From the NCBI GenBank assembly GCA_020720115.1, contig DYPD01000009.1, positions 1 through 55,764 on the forward strand: a stretch of DNA of 55,764 nt, given 5' to 3'. Below are positions 1 to 8,616 of the stretch, piece after piece. The notes under the pieces are model-generated. The model was not told where the DNA came from and did not search any database. It saw nothing but the letters and a program-made list of their open reading frames with translations. Origin of the DNA: Thiomargarita sp. Its GTDB lineage: Bacteria; Pseudomonadota; Gammaproteobacteria; Beggiatoales; Beggiatoaceae. The number at the start of each line of letters is the position of its first letter. The stretch's first letter is position 1. Position numbers and translations under genes: made by a program.

Positions 1-264
1 GAACGGGTTGGCGCACAGATTCCCGTGATGGGCGTTGGTTCTATTCACACCTTGCCAGACGCCGAACGCGCCCTGGCAACGGGCGTGCCCTTGTTGGCAG
101 TGGGTCGAGAGCTGCTGATGGAGCCACGCTGGGCAGAAAAAATCCGCACGGGTGAACCGGTGCGCGTCACCTTGTTGCGCCAGGCGCAACACGAGTTGCT
201 ATTGCCGGATGGCTTGTGGAAGGTCATTATGAATTCGCTCGGTTGGTTGCCCGTGGTGGATTAG
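1..264 (+). CDS. NADH:flavin oxidoreductase (old yellow enzyme family), C-terminal end
   Basis: Partial gene: frame 1 is open from the left edge to TAG at 262-264, giving about 87 residues. The visible part has the C-terminal end of the FMN-binding TIM barrel of the old yellow enzyme family: a G-V-G-S-I stretch (the phosphate-binding strand), a dAerAL..G segment, then AVGRELLMEPRW and a K-I-R-x-G motif, as in the usual 'GR.ll.DP.w..K...G' ending. Such enzymes use NAD(P)H and FMN to reduce activated alkenes or related substrates; the substrate cannot be inferred here. The tail after this motif (about 40 residues) is hydrophobic and not diagnostic. The N-terminal part lies outside the window. 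Confidence 0.8.
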   Translation, partial: ERVGAQIPVMGVGSIHTLPDAERALATGVPLLAVGRELLMEPRWAEKIRTGEPVRVTLLRQAQHELLLPDGLWKVIMNSLGWLPVVD

Positions 265-948
265 GCGATTGGCACAGATTTCACCGCAAAAACACCGTAA
301 ACGCAGAAAACGCGAAAACAGCATGAATTGATTTGGTAGTGCTCTCCGCCCCGCCTATGCGGTGAGACCTTTATTTAGATCGCGGCTAACCGCCACAAAA
401 CTGGCGCTTAGCCGTTATTGTATTGCGAGATATTTATCTAGCCAATAGTTTAATCTGTATTTGACTTCCCCGGTATTGGAAAGCTGTGCTGACAGCGTTT
501 TGCAGTATCCATAGCTTCTCTATTCAAACCCATGATTTTTTACCATCTTCATCACCTATCTTAAACAGATAAGGTTTCCTCTCCTTCAATACTCGTGCAA
601 CCCCTTTGCTCCTTCATCGCCTTACCTTTCCAATCAGCACGCTACTACACAACATATTTAACATCTGAAAGTCATTTATTGTAACAAAGCTTTGTTCTTG
701 ACTGTTCAGGCTAAATGTGTCAAAATATATCAAAATAGAGGTGAATCTAATTAAACCATCAGAGAAATTAATCAAGGCATCATTGCATTCAGTAGTAATG
801 CACGCGTAGAAAAATAAGGTTATCCATATAGATGGCGCATTTTTTTCTATAACACAGCAACCATTCGTTTCTTTAATCGCAATTTTGTCGTAACTTGTTT
901 TAGAGTTTGGTTTCTAGCTTAGTCCTTCAACAATAGGGAATATTACAC
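265..948. other. Intergenic region, no gene seen; one strong hairpin
   Basis: No supported coding region on either strand. The one clear structure is an inverted repeat at 383-414: 13-bp arms (CGGCTAACCGCCA and its near complement, one mismatch) around a 6-base loop, followed by TTATTGTATT. It could be a weak terminator for the gene ending at 264 or a REP-like unit. The right half is AT-rich and would hold the promoter for the gene starting at 949, but I cannot assign a convincing -35/-10 pair. Confidence 0.5.
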
Positions 949-1749
949 ATGTCTATCTGCAAAAAATTGCTTACCTTTTGTTTGGTATTATCATTTGGCT
1001 TAAATGCCTTTGCAGAAGAAAAAATTGAGCTGCTGTTTTACATCGGCATTACGATGGTTAAACCCATTAATGAACTCGCCAAAAATTTTAAGAAAACACA
1101 TGATTGTGAAATCAAAATTTTGCAAGGTGGTAGTCAGGATTTGTACGATAGCTTGAAAAGCAGTCAAAAAGGGGATTTATATTTAGCCGGCTCTTTGTCC
1201 TATCGCAAGAAATATTTGCCTGAAGGATTACTATTAGATAGCGCATTTGTTGGTTATAACAAAGTCGCATTAGTTATACCCAAAGGAAATCCAAAGCAAA
1301 TTCCTGCCGATTTAAGCGTTTTAAGTGATAAAAAATATCGGGTAGTTTTAGGTAATACGGAAAGTGGAAGCATTGGCGATGAAACCCAAAAAGTGCTCAC
1401 TAAATTTGGCAATTATGAGGCAGCAATTTTAAATGCGGTAGAATTAGTACCAGATTCAAGAAATTTAACCAAAGCAATTAAGGAAAATGAAGCAGATGTT
1501 GGTTTGAATTGGTATGCAACAACTTTTTGGTCTGATAATAAACAATACGTTGAAGCATTGGTAATAGATGAGAAATATGCAGAAAAAGCAATATTAGTGC
1601 TAAATCTACTAAAAACCTCTAACTATCAAGAACTTACAAAAGAATTCATGAAATATGCAACTGCTCAAGAAGGAAGGGCAATTTTTCATAAATATGGTTT
1701 CTTAGACGACAATGATTTACGGAATTTTGATAACATCACAGTTGAATAA
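949..1749 (+). CDS. Periplasmic substrate-binding protein (molybdate/phosphate-type fold)
   Basis: 266 residues with a clear Sec signal peptide (KK, then a hydrophobic run, ending near NAFA|EE). The mature part resembles extracellular binding proteins of the ModA/SBP_bac_11 type: an early strand followed by a helix with 'INELAKNFKK', a G-G-S-Q-D loop where an oxyanion would bind, a hinge 'VALVIPKGNP', and a C-terminal 'ATAQEGRAIFHKYGF' typical of this family. A ligand cannot be named. It starts 12 bases before a hybrid sensor kinase gene and has no ABC permease or ATPase beside it, so a sensing role as the kinase's periplasmic partner is more likely than transport. The start ATG has a modest AGGGA upstream. 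Both genes are much richer in A+T than the genes from 6.4 kb on, which may reflect a different origin. Confidence 0.75.
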   Translation: MSICKKLLTFCLVLSFGLNAFAEEKIELLFYIGITMVKPINELAKNFKKTHDCEIKILQGGSQDLYDSLKSSQKGDLYLAGSLSYRKKYLPEGLLLDSAFVGYNKVALVIPKGNPKQIPADLSVLSDKKYRVVLGNTESGSIGDETQKVLTKFGNYEAAILNAVELVPDSRNLTKAIKENEADVGLNWYATTFWSDNKQYVEALVIDEKYAEKAILVLNLLKTSNYQELTKEFMKYATAQEGRAIFHKYGFLDDNDLRNFDNITVE

Positions 1750-1761
1750 AGACAATACCAC

Positions 1762-4413
1762 ATGCTATTAAAAGATACCGTATTTAGAAATCTCTTAGCT
1801 TTGCTATTTGTTTTTACAATGGGTTATGGTGCGTTAGTCACTATTCATTTGACGTTTAATCGTATTATCGAGGAATTTGATGAGCAGATTAAAAATGAGC
1901 AGGCAAGATATAAAATTGGCGAATATATTTTGAAAGAAATTAGCGATCTTGAAAGCAAGTTTTATAAACTTGCCACCCTCTTTAACGAAAATGCGGCACT
2001 GAATGTTAAGCAAGAAATATTGCAAGACATAGCTTTAATTCATGAAGCGATTGATGTCTTGGAAAACGGTGGAACTTTGCGGACTAGAATTGAACTAAAT
2101 CTAGTAGAAATCCATGAAGTTTTAGAAGAAGCAAGCTATAAAAAAACCAGTAATGGAAAGCAAGTCTTTGAGGCAATTGATCTAAAACCCAAGCTAGCTG
2201 ATCTGCAAAAAAAGTTAAATGAAATGATTAATATCATAAAACTCAAACAACGTATTGTTAATAACGAAGAAATTACCTCAGAAGAGAAACAAAAAAGTCG
2301 CTTAAAAATAGAAATTTTCTTTAAGAAGATTCCGAGCCATTTTATTAGGATGCGTGAAAACACCAGTCGCTTGTTATACGAAAGCAAGCAAAACAGGTTG
2401 TCTATTGAAAAAAATATTCAAAACCAGAAATTTTTTTATTTGAAACTAGAAGTCATTGTGACCTTCCTCGTTGCTATTATTGTTGTCGTACTAGGTTATA
2501 TTTTATCTCGCCAAATTCAACGCACCAGCAAACAGCTAAGAATTGCCTCTGAAGACGCAAAGCGTTTGGCATTTGAAGCCGATCAAGCAAATATTGCAAA
2601 ATCGCAATTTCTCGCTAATATGAGCCATGATATTAGAACCCCATTAAATGCAATTATTGGCTTTTCTGAATTGCTTTGTCATGCTCCCCTCCCACTTAAA
2701 GAACAAGAACAAGCACATATTGTTTCACGCAGTGCAAAAGCCTTATTGGATATTATCAATGATATTTTGGATATTTCTAAGGTAGAAAGCGGAAAATTTG
2801 AAATCGTTTCAGAACCTTTTGATGTGCGTGCATCGTTTGAGCAAATGATTGAATTATTCTCCGTTAAGGCAAAAGAAAAACACATCAGATTAATCTATAA
2901 TGCAGACCCCGCTATTCCTCCCTTTTTGATTGGCGACTTTATTCGACTTCAGCAAGTTTTTTCTAATCTCTTAAGCAATGCAATCAAGTTCACACCAGAG
3001 CGTGGCTGCGTTTGTTTTGAAGTTGCAATAGTAACGCTTGCTCAAAATAGTGTAGCATTGAAATTTTCAGTAACTGATAGCGGCATTGGAATTTCTACAG
3101 AACAGCAGAGCGCTGTGTTTGAAGCTTTCACGCAAGCAGATGGGAGTATTTCAAGAAAATATGGCGGGACTGGATTGGGTTTATCAATTAGTTTAAAAAT
3201 AGTAGAAATGATGGGGTCTAGACTGGAATTAGATAGTGAAGAAGGTCGAGGAAGTTGTTTTTACTTTTCTTTGGCATTCTCGCTTGCAAGCCATCAAAAA
3301 AAATCCGCACCTTCTCTTCAAGAAAAAAACTATCAATATGTTGTATTACCATTAGAATCTGATCGAGAAAAACTTAGAATCAGTTTAGTAAGTGACCTTT
3401 CAGAGGTAGGTAATATCGTTGAACCACATAATTTACAGTCAATCGAAAAGATCGATCTTTTGTTTTTATTTAAAGAGAATCTTTCAACGGCAAATCTAAA
3501 TAAACTGAAACAACGTTTTAACTGTCCCGTTGTTTTTGTAGGAGATAGCAGCGTTATTGGAGAATATCCAGAAATAAAATCTATTGTTGAACACTATTTA
3601 GATGTGCCTATTTATGGTGCTAAAGTGTTTAACCTTATTGAAAAAGCCTTCCATATAACACCACAGGAAACAGAGATAGATTATCTAACAGCACGGTTTA
3701 ACGGAAAAATTTTAGTTGCAGAGGATAATGAAAACAATCAAAAATTAATTGAAGTTTTATTGGGTAAGCTTGGGTTAGAATGTGATCTTGCTAATAATGG
3801 TGAAGAGGCATTGGAACTCTATCAAAAAAACACCTATGATTTGGTTTTTCTGGATGTGAATATGCCGGTAATGGATGGTGTAACAGCAGTAAAAATAATT
3901 AAAACATTAGATAAAACAGCAATTCCAATTATTGCATTGACAGCTAACACCATTAAAGGTGACAAAGAAAAATATTTATCGGCAGGAATGGATGATTATT
4001 TGTCAAAACCCATTATTTTTAAGGCGTTAGTTGAAGTGGTTCATCGTTATTTAAATGTGTCTACCATAACTGAACCACTGACTCCATTAGAAACCAACAG
4101 TATGAAATACAGTAAAGCTTTAACGATGCAACAATTGGAGCTTGATGAAGAAACAGTAGATATGTTATTGGATGGTTTCTTTGAAACGCTTGATCCTGCG
4201 TTAGAAAATTTGAGAACGGCAAGCAGATCGCAAAATCATTTGGAAATTTATAAGGCGGCGCATTTTTTGAAAGGCTCTTGCGCTAATTTGGCAATGTACG
4301 AGGCGGTGGATATATTGCAAGAATTTGAAACCAATGCAAGAGAAAGTATTAAAGCAACTTATGATCTAAAGTCATTGGAAAAGCTATTTCAAGAAATCAA
4401 TGCTAACCGATAA
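1762..4413 (+). CDS. Hybrid sensor histidine kinase (TM-periplasmic-TM-HisKA-HATPase-REC-Hpt)
   Basis: 883 residues. Membrane segment about 10-32, then a helical, charged periplasmic region (about 33-228), then a second membrane segment about 229-248. The HisKA motif NMSHDIRTPLNAI places the phospho-acceptor at His289. The ATPase domain shows the N box (SNLLSNAIKF, 401-410), G1 (DSGIGI, 439-444) and G2 (GGTGLGLS, 468-475). A receiver domain begins about 648 (LVAEDNENNQ), with phospho-acceptor Asp698 in LVFLDVNMPVMDG and the conserved Lys in LSKP. A C-terminal Hpt domain has His834 (AAHFLKGSCANL). This is a full phosphorelay up to Hpt; the final response regulator is not in the window. The helical periplasmic domain plus an adjacent binding protein recall TorT/TorS-like systems (inference). 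Low GC like its upstream neighbour. Confidence 0.92.
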   Translation: MLLKDTVFRNLLALLFVFTMGYGALVTIHLTFNRIIEEFDEQIKNEQARYKIGEYILKEISDLESKFYKLATLFNENAALNVKQEILQDIALIHEAIDVLENGGTLRTRIELNLVEIHEVLEEASYKKTSNGKQVFEAIDLKPKLADLQKKLNEMINIIKLKQRIVNNEEITSEEKQKSRLKIEIFFKKIPSHFIRMRENTSRLLYESKQNRLSIEKNIQNQKFFYLKLEVIVTFLVAIIVVVLGYILSRQIQRTSKQLRIASEDAKRLAFEADQANIAKSQFLANMSHDIRTPLNAIIGFSELLCHAPLPLKEQEQAHIVSRSAKALLDIINDILDISKVESGKFEIVSEPFDVRASFEQMIELFSVKAKEKHIRLIYNADPAIPPFLIGDFIRLQQVFSNLLSNAIKFTPERGCVCFEVAIVTLAQNSVALKFSVTDSGIGISTEQQSAVFEAFTQADGSISRKYGGTGLGLSISLKIVEMMGSRLELDSEEGRGSCFYFSLAFSLASHQKKSAPSLQEKNYQYVVLPLESDREKLRISLVSDLSEVGNIVEPHNLQSIEKIDLLFLFKENLSTANLNKLKQRFNCPVVFVGDSSVIGEYPEIKSIVEHYLDVPIYGAKVFNLIEKAFHITPQETEIDYLTARFNGKILVAEDNENNQKLIEVLLGKLGLECDLANNGEEALELYQKNTYDLVFLDVNMPVMDGVTAVKIIKTLDKTAIPIIALTANTIKGDKEKYLSAGMDDYLSKPIIFKALVEVVHRYLNVSTITEPLTPLETNSMKYSKALTMQQLELDEETVDMLLDGFFETLDPALENLRTASRSQNHLEIYKAAHFLKGSCANLAMYEAVDILQEFETNARESIKATYDLKSLEKLFQEINANR

Positions 4414-4569
4414 CATTCGGTCACGGTCACATAAGCAACAGGAAGCTGTGAAAGTATTCTGAAAATGACTGTTTTTTGATGATGGCGCAAAAAAACGCAC
4501 TTCATCCGCCTTAGTGTGTCCTGACAGCAATTCCCGTTTTAGCAAAAAAATCCATGTACAAGAGAATAC

Positions 4570-4662
4570 TATAGTAGGATTACTCAATAATTATGTTTTC
4601 ATAGATATTAAGTATATGATTTAATATATTTTTTATTATAAAAATCCAGTAATCAGACTATA
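4570..4662 (+). mobile_element. 93-bp MITE, copy A (most diverged)
   Basis: 93 bp from TATAGTAGGATTACT to its imperfect inverse (ccagtaatcagactata). Same length and ends as the copies at 5056, 6283 and 17751, but with more substitutions in the AT-rich centre, so it is the oldest copy. It begins and ends with TA, as expected for elements mobilised by IS630/Tc1-type transposases (family knowledge; no transposase is present here). Confidence 0.85.
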
Positions 4663-4774
4663 ACGTGTGTAAAGGTTACTCTGTATTGCAGACACAGTAT
4701 CCTCTTCCCAGAATAAATTAAGGGAAAAGAGGGAGAAATTATATTTTGACGCACTACAGAAAGATTTAGAAAAA

Positions 4775-4857
4775 AGGTAGTGGTGCATACAGGATGATAT
4801 TTATGCTTGGAAGCCGCGTTCTATCGTGACAAAACCATTCTTATTGCACCACTACCT
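4775..4857. repeat. Short element with 13-bp perfect terminal inverted repeats
   Basis: AGGTAGTGGTGCA at 4775-4787 is exactly inverted at 4845-4857 (TGCACCACTACCT), enclosing about 57 bp with no reading frame. A partial third match (accactacc) follows near 4923. It could be a very short non-autonomous element or a palindromic relic. Only one full copy is present in the window, so mobility is not shown. Confidence 0.5.
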
Positions 4858-5055
4858 AATTTAAATATTGCTCCAAAACTGGCTGGGTTAGGTTGAGTTG
4901 TAGACATGTTCATTCTTATAAAACCACTACCACCGCGCCGTCACCGCCATTATGCAATCCCCAAATATCGCATTGATGTTTATCACGGGTTTTCTTTTTC
5001 GTTCTTTCGCGCCGCGTCACGGTCATTCAGTCAGTAAGATGCAAATCACTCAATT

Positions 5056-5148
5056 TATAGTAGGATTACTCAATAATTATATTTTTATAATTATTAAGCA
5101 TATGATTTTATATATCTTTTATTTTAAATATTCAGTAATCCGACTATA
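5056..5148 (+). mobile_element. 93-bp MITE, copy B
   Basis: Same orientation as copy A. It differs from the reverse complement of copies C and D by only one or two bases. Terminal repeats are TATAGTAGGATTACTcAAT on the left and TATAGTCGGATTACTgAAT (inverted) on the right. The frame through it is open for all 31 codons and would encode a hydrophobic stretch. Confidence 0.9.
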
Positions 5149-5201
5149 CTTACTATCTTAGAAAAGACTCAAAAACATATGAAAATAATTCCAAAATCCA
5201 T

Positions 5202-5365
5202 TAGACTTGTTGCGACATAAATCCAGTAAAAATGCGGAGTTCGAGAATATAACTGACTCCAAATTTTTCAGATTTCAGCTAAGCCATTGATTTTTCATAG
5301 TCATCAAGCCAAAGCACTTTTTATAAGACATTGATTTTTCTTGTTTTATAGGCGCAACAAGTCTA
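5202..5365. mobile_element. Larger MITE (164 bp), copy 1
   Basis: Bounded by perfect 13-bp inverted repeats, TAGACTTGTTGCG and CGCAACAAGTCTA; the palindrome extends two more bases each side, consistent with a short AT target duplication. A second copy of about 166 bp lies at 54808-54973 with conserved internal blocks (ccagtaaaaatgcgg, atttttcagatt, cattgatttt). No reading frame. The ends resemble those of some IS5-group elements, but the parent transposase is not in the window. Confidence 0.85.
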
Positions 5366-5399
5366 ATGAAAAACTGACTTCCTCTTCTCCAATACTTAT

Positions 5400-5594
5400 T
5401 TATAAATACTTTTCACTCAAAACTTCCAGCAAAATTTCTTTATCGGTCTTAGTGGTCTGCACATAGTGGTATTCAGCCCCTAACGCCTTTTGTGTTTGAA
5501 TTAAGTCTATGTTTAATTCATCAGCAAACGGGACGGATACTAGCGCATTGGTGGGTAATGGGCAAGCTAATATTGTTTCGTGACTGGGTATCAT
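5400..5594 (-). CDS. Small hypothetical protein (64 residues)
   Basis: A 64-codon frame starting at ATG 5594. The product is mostly polar with a predicted helical C-terminus (KTDKEILLEVLSEKYL). I do not recognise it. It sits between the larger MITE and a broken Rpn gene, in a region of gene debris, so it may be the remnant of a longer gene. No clear ribosome-binding site was seen upstream of the ATG. Confidence 0.25.
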   Translation of the reverse strand: MIPSHETILACPLPTNALVSVPFADELNIDLIQTQKALGAEYHYVQTTKTDKEILLEVLSEKYL

Positions 5595-5717
5595 AATTCT
5601 CGATTAAAAGTCAAGTTTGTTGTTCATCGTTGTTCATCATTTCATGCTGTGTTTATTGGAACGAGGCAAGGCAATAAGGAAAATAAGCAAATTTCTACAT
5701 TTTTACAACATAACTCA

Positions 5718-6282
5718 TCAATCTTCCGCAAACATCTCATCTAAATTTTCCGCGGTCAACAACACTTCTGCCCAACTCATCAGTTGCTGAGTATCCGCCT
5801 GAATAATTTTTTCTTCAACAGAGACAGGAATAGTGCCAAATTTCGCCATGAGCTGGCGGCGTAAAATAACCGCCTGACCGTCGTGCATTCCCTGCTGCAT
5901 CCCTTGCTGCATTCCCTGCTGTAAAATTGCCTGATAACTGGGTAAATCACTTAATTTGAGTGTACTTAACATGGTTTTTTCCTCGTATACCAGGTGTTGC
6001 AAATCACGATTGCTGGAAAGTATTTCTAACATTTCCAGATAATTATGTAACTGGCGGGTATCATTTTGCAACAGATATTGTAGGCGCTGGACAATCGTGC
6101 GCACCACTTCACGCGGCGGTTTGCCTTTAAAGTCACATAAAATCGCCAGAATCAGTGCATCTGGCGTGGGCTGTTGGAGAAATTGACTGCAATCAAGCGT
6201 TTGCATGTTGATAAGGTGATAGTGGTAGCGCCAGCCATCATTTTCCACATGATCCGCCATTCGCAACGGCGGTTTGCCAATG
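5718..6282 (-). pseudogene. Rpn-family recombination-promoting nuclease/putative transposase, C-terminal part only
   Basis: About 188 codons ending at 5718, in frame with the adjacent 93-bp MITE. Recognisable features of the Rpn/PD-(D/E)XK 'putative transposase' family are YIGKPPLRM at the junction, then 'YHYHLINMQTLDCSQFL', 'DALILAILCDFKG', and the signature tail of repeated QQGM units before a helical C-terminus (MAKFGTIPVSVEEKI). The N-terminal nuclease core, which holds the acidic ExQ-type catalytic residues, is absent: the reading frame runs straight from the gene into the MITE at 6283 and then into nifA in another frame. An ATG inside the MITE could in principle start a fusion product, but it would lack the active site. 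Almost certainly non-functional as a nuclease. Confidence 0.8.
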
Positions 6283-6375
6283 TATAGTCGGATTACTGAA
6301 TCTTTAAAATAAAAGATATATAAAATCATATGTTTAATAATTATAAAAATATAATTATTGAGTAATCCTACTATA
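6283..6375 (-). mobile_element. 93-bp MITE, copy C, at the nifA/rpn junction
   Basis: Reverse orientation relative to copies A and B, nearly identical to copy D at 17751. One side is the 5' part of nifA (cut after the codons for FIGVPIY). The other is the 3' part of an Rpn gene (starting at YIGKPPLRM). Both fragments lie on the minus strand. A simple insertion would leave the same gene on both sides; here the two sides are different genes. Confidence 0.9.
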
Positions 6376-6744
6376 AATAGGTACGCCGATAAAAGGCAAA
6401 TCCAGATCGTAAAGTCCCAGTTTGCCGGCAAAACGCAGATCGCCACCGGCACTTTTGATAATGATGGTGGTTTTTTCTTCCAACACTGAGCCGATAATGC
6501 CCTCGCCTGGTCCATATCTGACTTCGCCAGGCGGCATTTTGCCACCCGCGTAGGCGGCGCTGAGGCGCAATTCTCCGTCAAAGCCCAGCAAAGTCACTAC
6601 GCCGTACTGCATTTCCGCGTACTTGTGCAGTTTTTGCAGCACCCCATCCAGGGCACTTTGCAGGTCAAGCGAGCGATTCAATACTTTGCCCACTTCAAAT
6701 AGGGCTTCAAGTTCGTATTCAATCAGTTCTGCGCGGGTTTGCAT
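6376..6744 (-). pseudogene. nifA: nifA 5' fragment: N-terminal GAF domain of the nitrogen-fixation activator NifA
   Basis: Starts at ATG 6744 (MQTRAELIEYELEALFEVGK), 20 bases after the nifL stop. An upstream ATG at 6852 lies inside nifL and is not credible. About 118 residues form the NifA-type GAF domain: 'EVGKVLNRSLDLQSALDGVL', then 'VRYGPGEGIIGSVLEEKTTI' and 'DLRFAGKLGLYDLDLPFIGVPI', matching the pattern known from Azotobacter NifA. The gene stops being nifA exactly at the MITE: the AAA+ sigma-54 activation domain and the helix-turn-helix are missing, and the frame ends a few codons into the element. The product could not activate transcription. Position directly after nifL supports the assignment. 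Confidence 0.85.
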
Positions 6745-6763
6745 GGTATAGCTAATCACCTTA

Positions 6764-8287
6764 TTAGAGTGAACTGGCGGGATGAATGGGGAGACGCACA
6801 ATAAAACGCGCTCCTTGATGATAATGGAGATCGAGATCAAGAGTGCCAGCATGGCTATTGACGATCTCTTGAGCGCGGGTTAAGCCTAGACCATTACCTC
6901 CATATTGGTGGCTTTTGTTACTAAAAAAGGGTTCAAAAATACGAAATCTGAGTTCATCGGGAATGCCGGGTCCCGTGTCGCTGATTTCTGCACACAGGCT
7001 TTCGTCCTGGATACGGGTGTGAATACTCAATAGCGGCGAACGCTGTTTGCGGTTAGTACACATGGCATCAATGGCGTTATCAATTAAGTGCTTAAATAAA
7101 CTGCGTAAATCACCTTCCAAGCCATTAATGGAGGGGTGGCCAACCCACCACTATGCCTTCAGACAACAGACGTTCAGTGCTTAAAATGAGCACATCACGC
7201 AGTAAATCATTCAAATTAACCGGTGAGAATGCTTGGGGTTTTTGTGGGGGCACGCTGTAACCTAGGGTTTCCAGTGCCGTTTGTCCTGCGTGCAAAGCGG
7301 TTTTGAGCAAGTCTTGTAAGGGATCGGCGGGTTTTCCGGCATTGCGGCGTTCCAGCAAACCCAGCGCGGCTTCCAGCATATTAAAGGGCACTTGGAATTG
7401 ATGAATGGCGCCACGCAGGCTTTCGCGTAAACTGTCCGCCACTTCGTTTTCTGCCATCATGGCGCGTAAGGCATTGATGCGCACGGCTTCTTGCTGCTTT
7501 TTTAGGTCTGTAATATCTTTGGCAACCAGCAACAAATGCGTGCGTTGATTGCCGTCAAAAAAGGCTTCTGCTTCTGAGGCTTTGACGTTAATCCAAATGC
7601 CTGAACAGCTAAACCAGCGCACTATACCTGGCTGGCAGCATTCCACCTGCACTTCCTGAATATCCATGCGCCCGCCGTTATTTTTCAAGCTAAGCCAGCG
7701 CGTACCGATGCGTTGGCGCAAATGCTCCAAAAATACCAGGGCTGGCTCATTTTCTGGCGAATGTTGAATGAGTTTTTGGTACTCATGATTAGCCAGCACC
7801 AGTTGTTCGTTTTCATCCAGCAAGGCAATCACCACAGGCGCAGTATCTACAACGGATTCAATCAGTTGCTTTTGTGACTGAACTTGCTGCTGTAGCCGAT
7901 GAAAATCGGTAATGTCGCGGTGCATTCCTAGGTAATAGGCGGTCTTGCCATCGTTATCCAGCACGGGCGCTATGGTCATTTCTGCCAAATAACGCTCACC
8001 ATCCTTGCGCCGATTGACCAATACCCCAGTCCAGGATTTTTGCTGCAACAAGCGCCCCCACAGGGTCTTGTAGATAATTGACGGGGTTTTTTTATCCGAC
8101 AAAATGGATTCGTTGTGCCCGACCAGTTCGCCGACGCTGTAGCCCGTCACGCGCTCAAAAGCTGCATTGGCATACAAAATACAGGCATTCAAGTCGGTGA
8201 TGGAAATCGCTACTTCGGATTGTTCAACGATTTCGTTAAACAAACTGGGGGTAGCAGGGGAGCGGCGGTGGCTTTTTGTGCTTCCAT
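6764..8287 (-). pseudogene. nifL: nifL, redox/nitrogen-responsive anti-activator of NifA, with two frameshifts
   Basis: Reconstructed product of about 500 residues with the NifL layout. PAS1 (FAD-binding type) has 'ITDLNACILYANAAFERVTGY', 'NESILSDKKTP' and 'TLWGRLLQQKSWTGVLVNRR', then 'YYLGMHRDIT'. A second PAS follows, then a linker with 'RINALRAMMAENEVADSLRE' and 'AIHQFQVPFNMLEAALGLL'. The C-terminal ATPase domain has the N box LIDNAIDAM, G1 DTGPGIPD and G2 GGNGLGL. Two lesions are visible. Near 8255-8259 a C5 run separates the ATG at 8287 (preceded by GAGG) from the PAS frame by one base. Near 7135-7140 a C4 run shifts the frame just before the ATPase domain, so the first long frame ends at 7125. 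Function of the intact family: flavin-based sensing and inhibition of NifA. Confidence 0.88.
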
Positions 8288-8304
8288 AAAATGCGCCTCA
8301 TGGC

Positions 8305-8592
8305 TTAATCTTCGTCATCATCATTATCGTCGTCTTGATCACGACGTTTTACCGTGTTGGGATCAGCAATCAAAGCGCGGTAAATTTCCACTCGATCATG
8401 TTCTTGCAGCACGGCATTCAGTTTGGAAAGCTTGCCATAAATCCCCACTTTCTGCTGATCCAAATCTAATTCTGGGATTTTTTCCAAAATACCAGAACGC
8501 TCAATGGCTTCGCGGACAGTGCTCCCTTCTGGCACATCTAAACGCAACCAGAGTTGGCGCCGCGGATCGGCGTAAGCGACTCCTATGTTCAT
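8305..8592 (-). CDS. rnfH: RnfH family protein (ubiquitin-like fold)
   Basis: 95 residues, start ATG 8592 with a TAGGAGA-type site upstream. The sequence has the RnfH pattern: 'VAYADPRRQLWLRLDVPEGS', 'TVREAIERSGILEKIPELDL', 'KVGIYGK' and 'LQEHDRVEIYRALIADP', then a basic patch and a strongly acidic tail (DDDNDDDED). RnfH-type proteins have a beta-grasp fold and are encoded at the end of rnf clusters linked to nif genes in Azotobacter and Rhodobacter relatives; their role in the complex is unclear. It lies between rnfE and nifL on the same strand with short gaps (24 and 17 bases) and appears intact. Confidence 0.88.
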   Translation of the reverse strand: MNIGVAYADPRRQLWLRLDVPEGSTVREAIERSGILEKIPELDLDQQKVGIYGKLSKLNAVLQEHDRVEIYRALIADPNTVKRRDQDDDNDDDED

Positions 8593-8616
8593 GAATAATT
8601 TCTCCTAATGACTCAA

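Larger units (their letters stand above)
4414..5399. other. Repeat-rich intergenic region
   Basis: About 1 kb with no convincing gene. It holds two direct copies of the 93-bp MITE (4570-4662, 5056-5148), an 84-bp inverted-repeat element (4775-4857) and one copy of the larger MITE (5202-5365), all listed separately. A 69-codon frame from 4952 exists mainly because the MITE itself is open in that frame, and I do not count it as a gene. The sequence between the elements looks like decayed intergenic DNA. Confidence 0.6.

Noticed and set aside
4952-5161. 69-codon plus-strand frame
   Set aside because: Its second half is the open frame of the 93-bp MITE; the first half has no features.
8115-8594. 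159-codon plus-strand frame opposite nifL and rnfH
   Set aside because: It is antisense to two well-identified genes and shows no domain.
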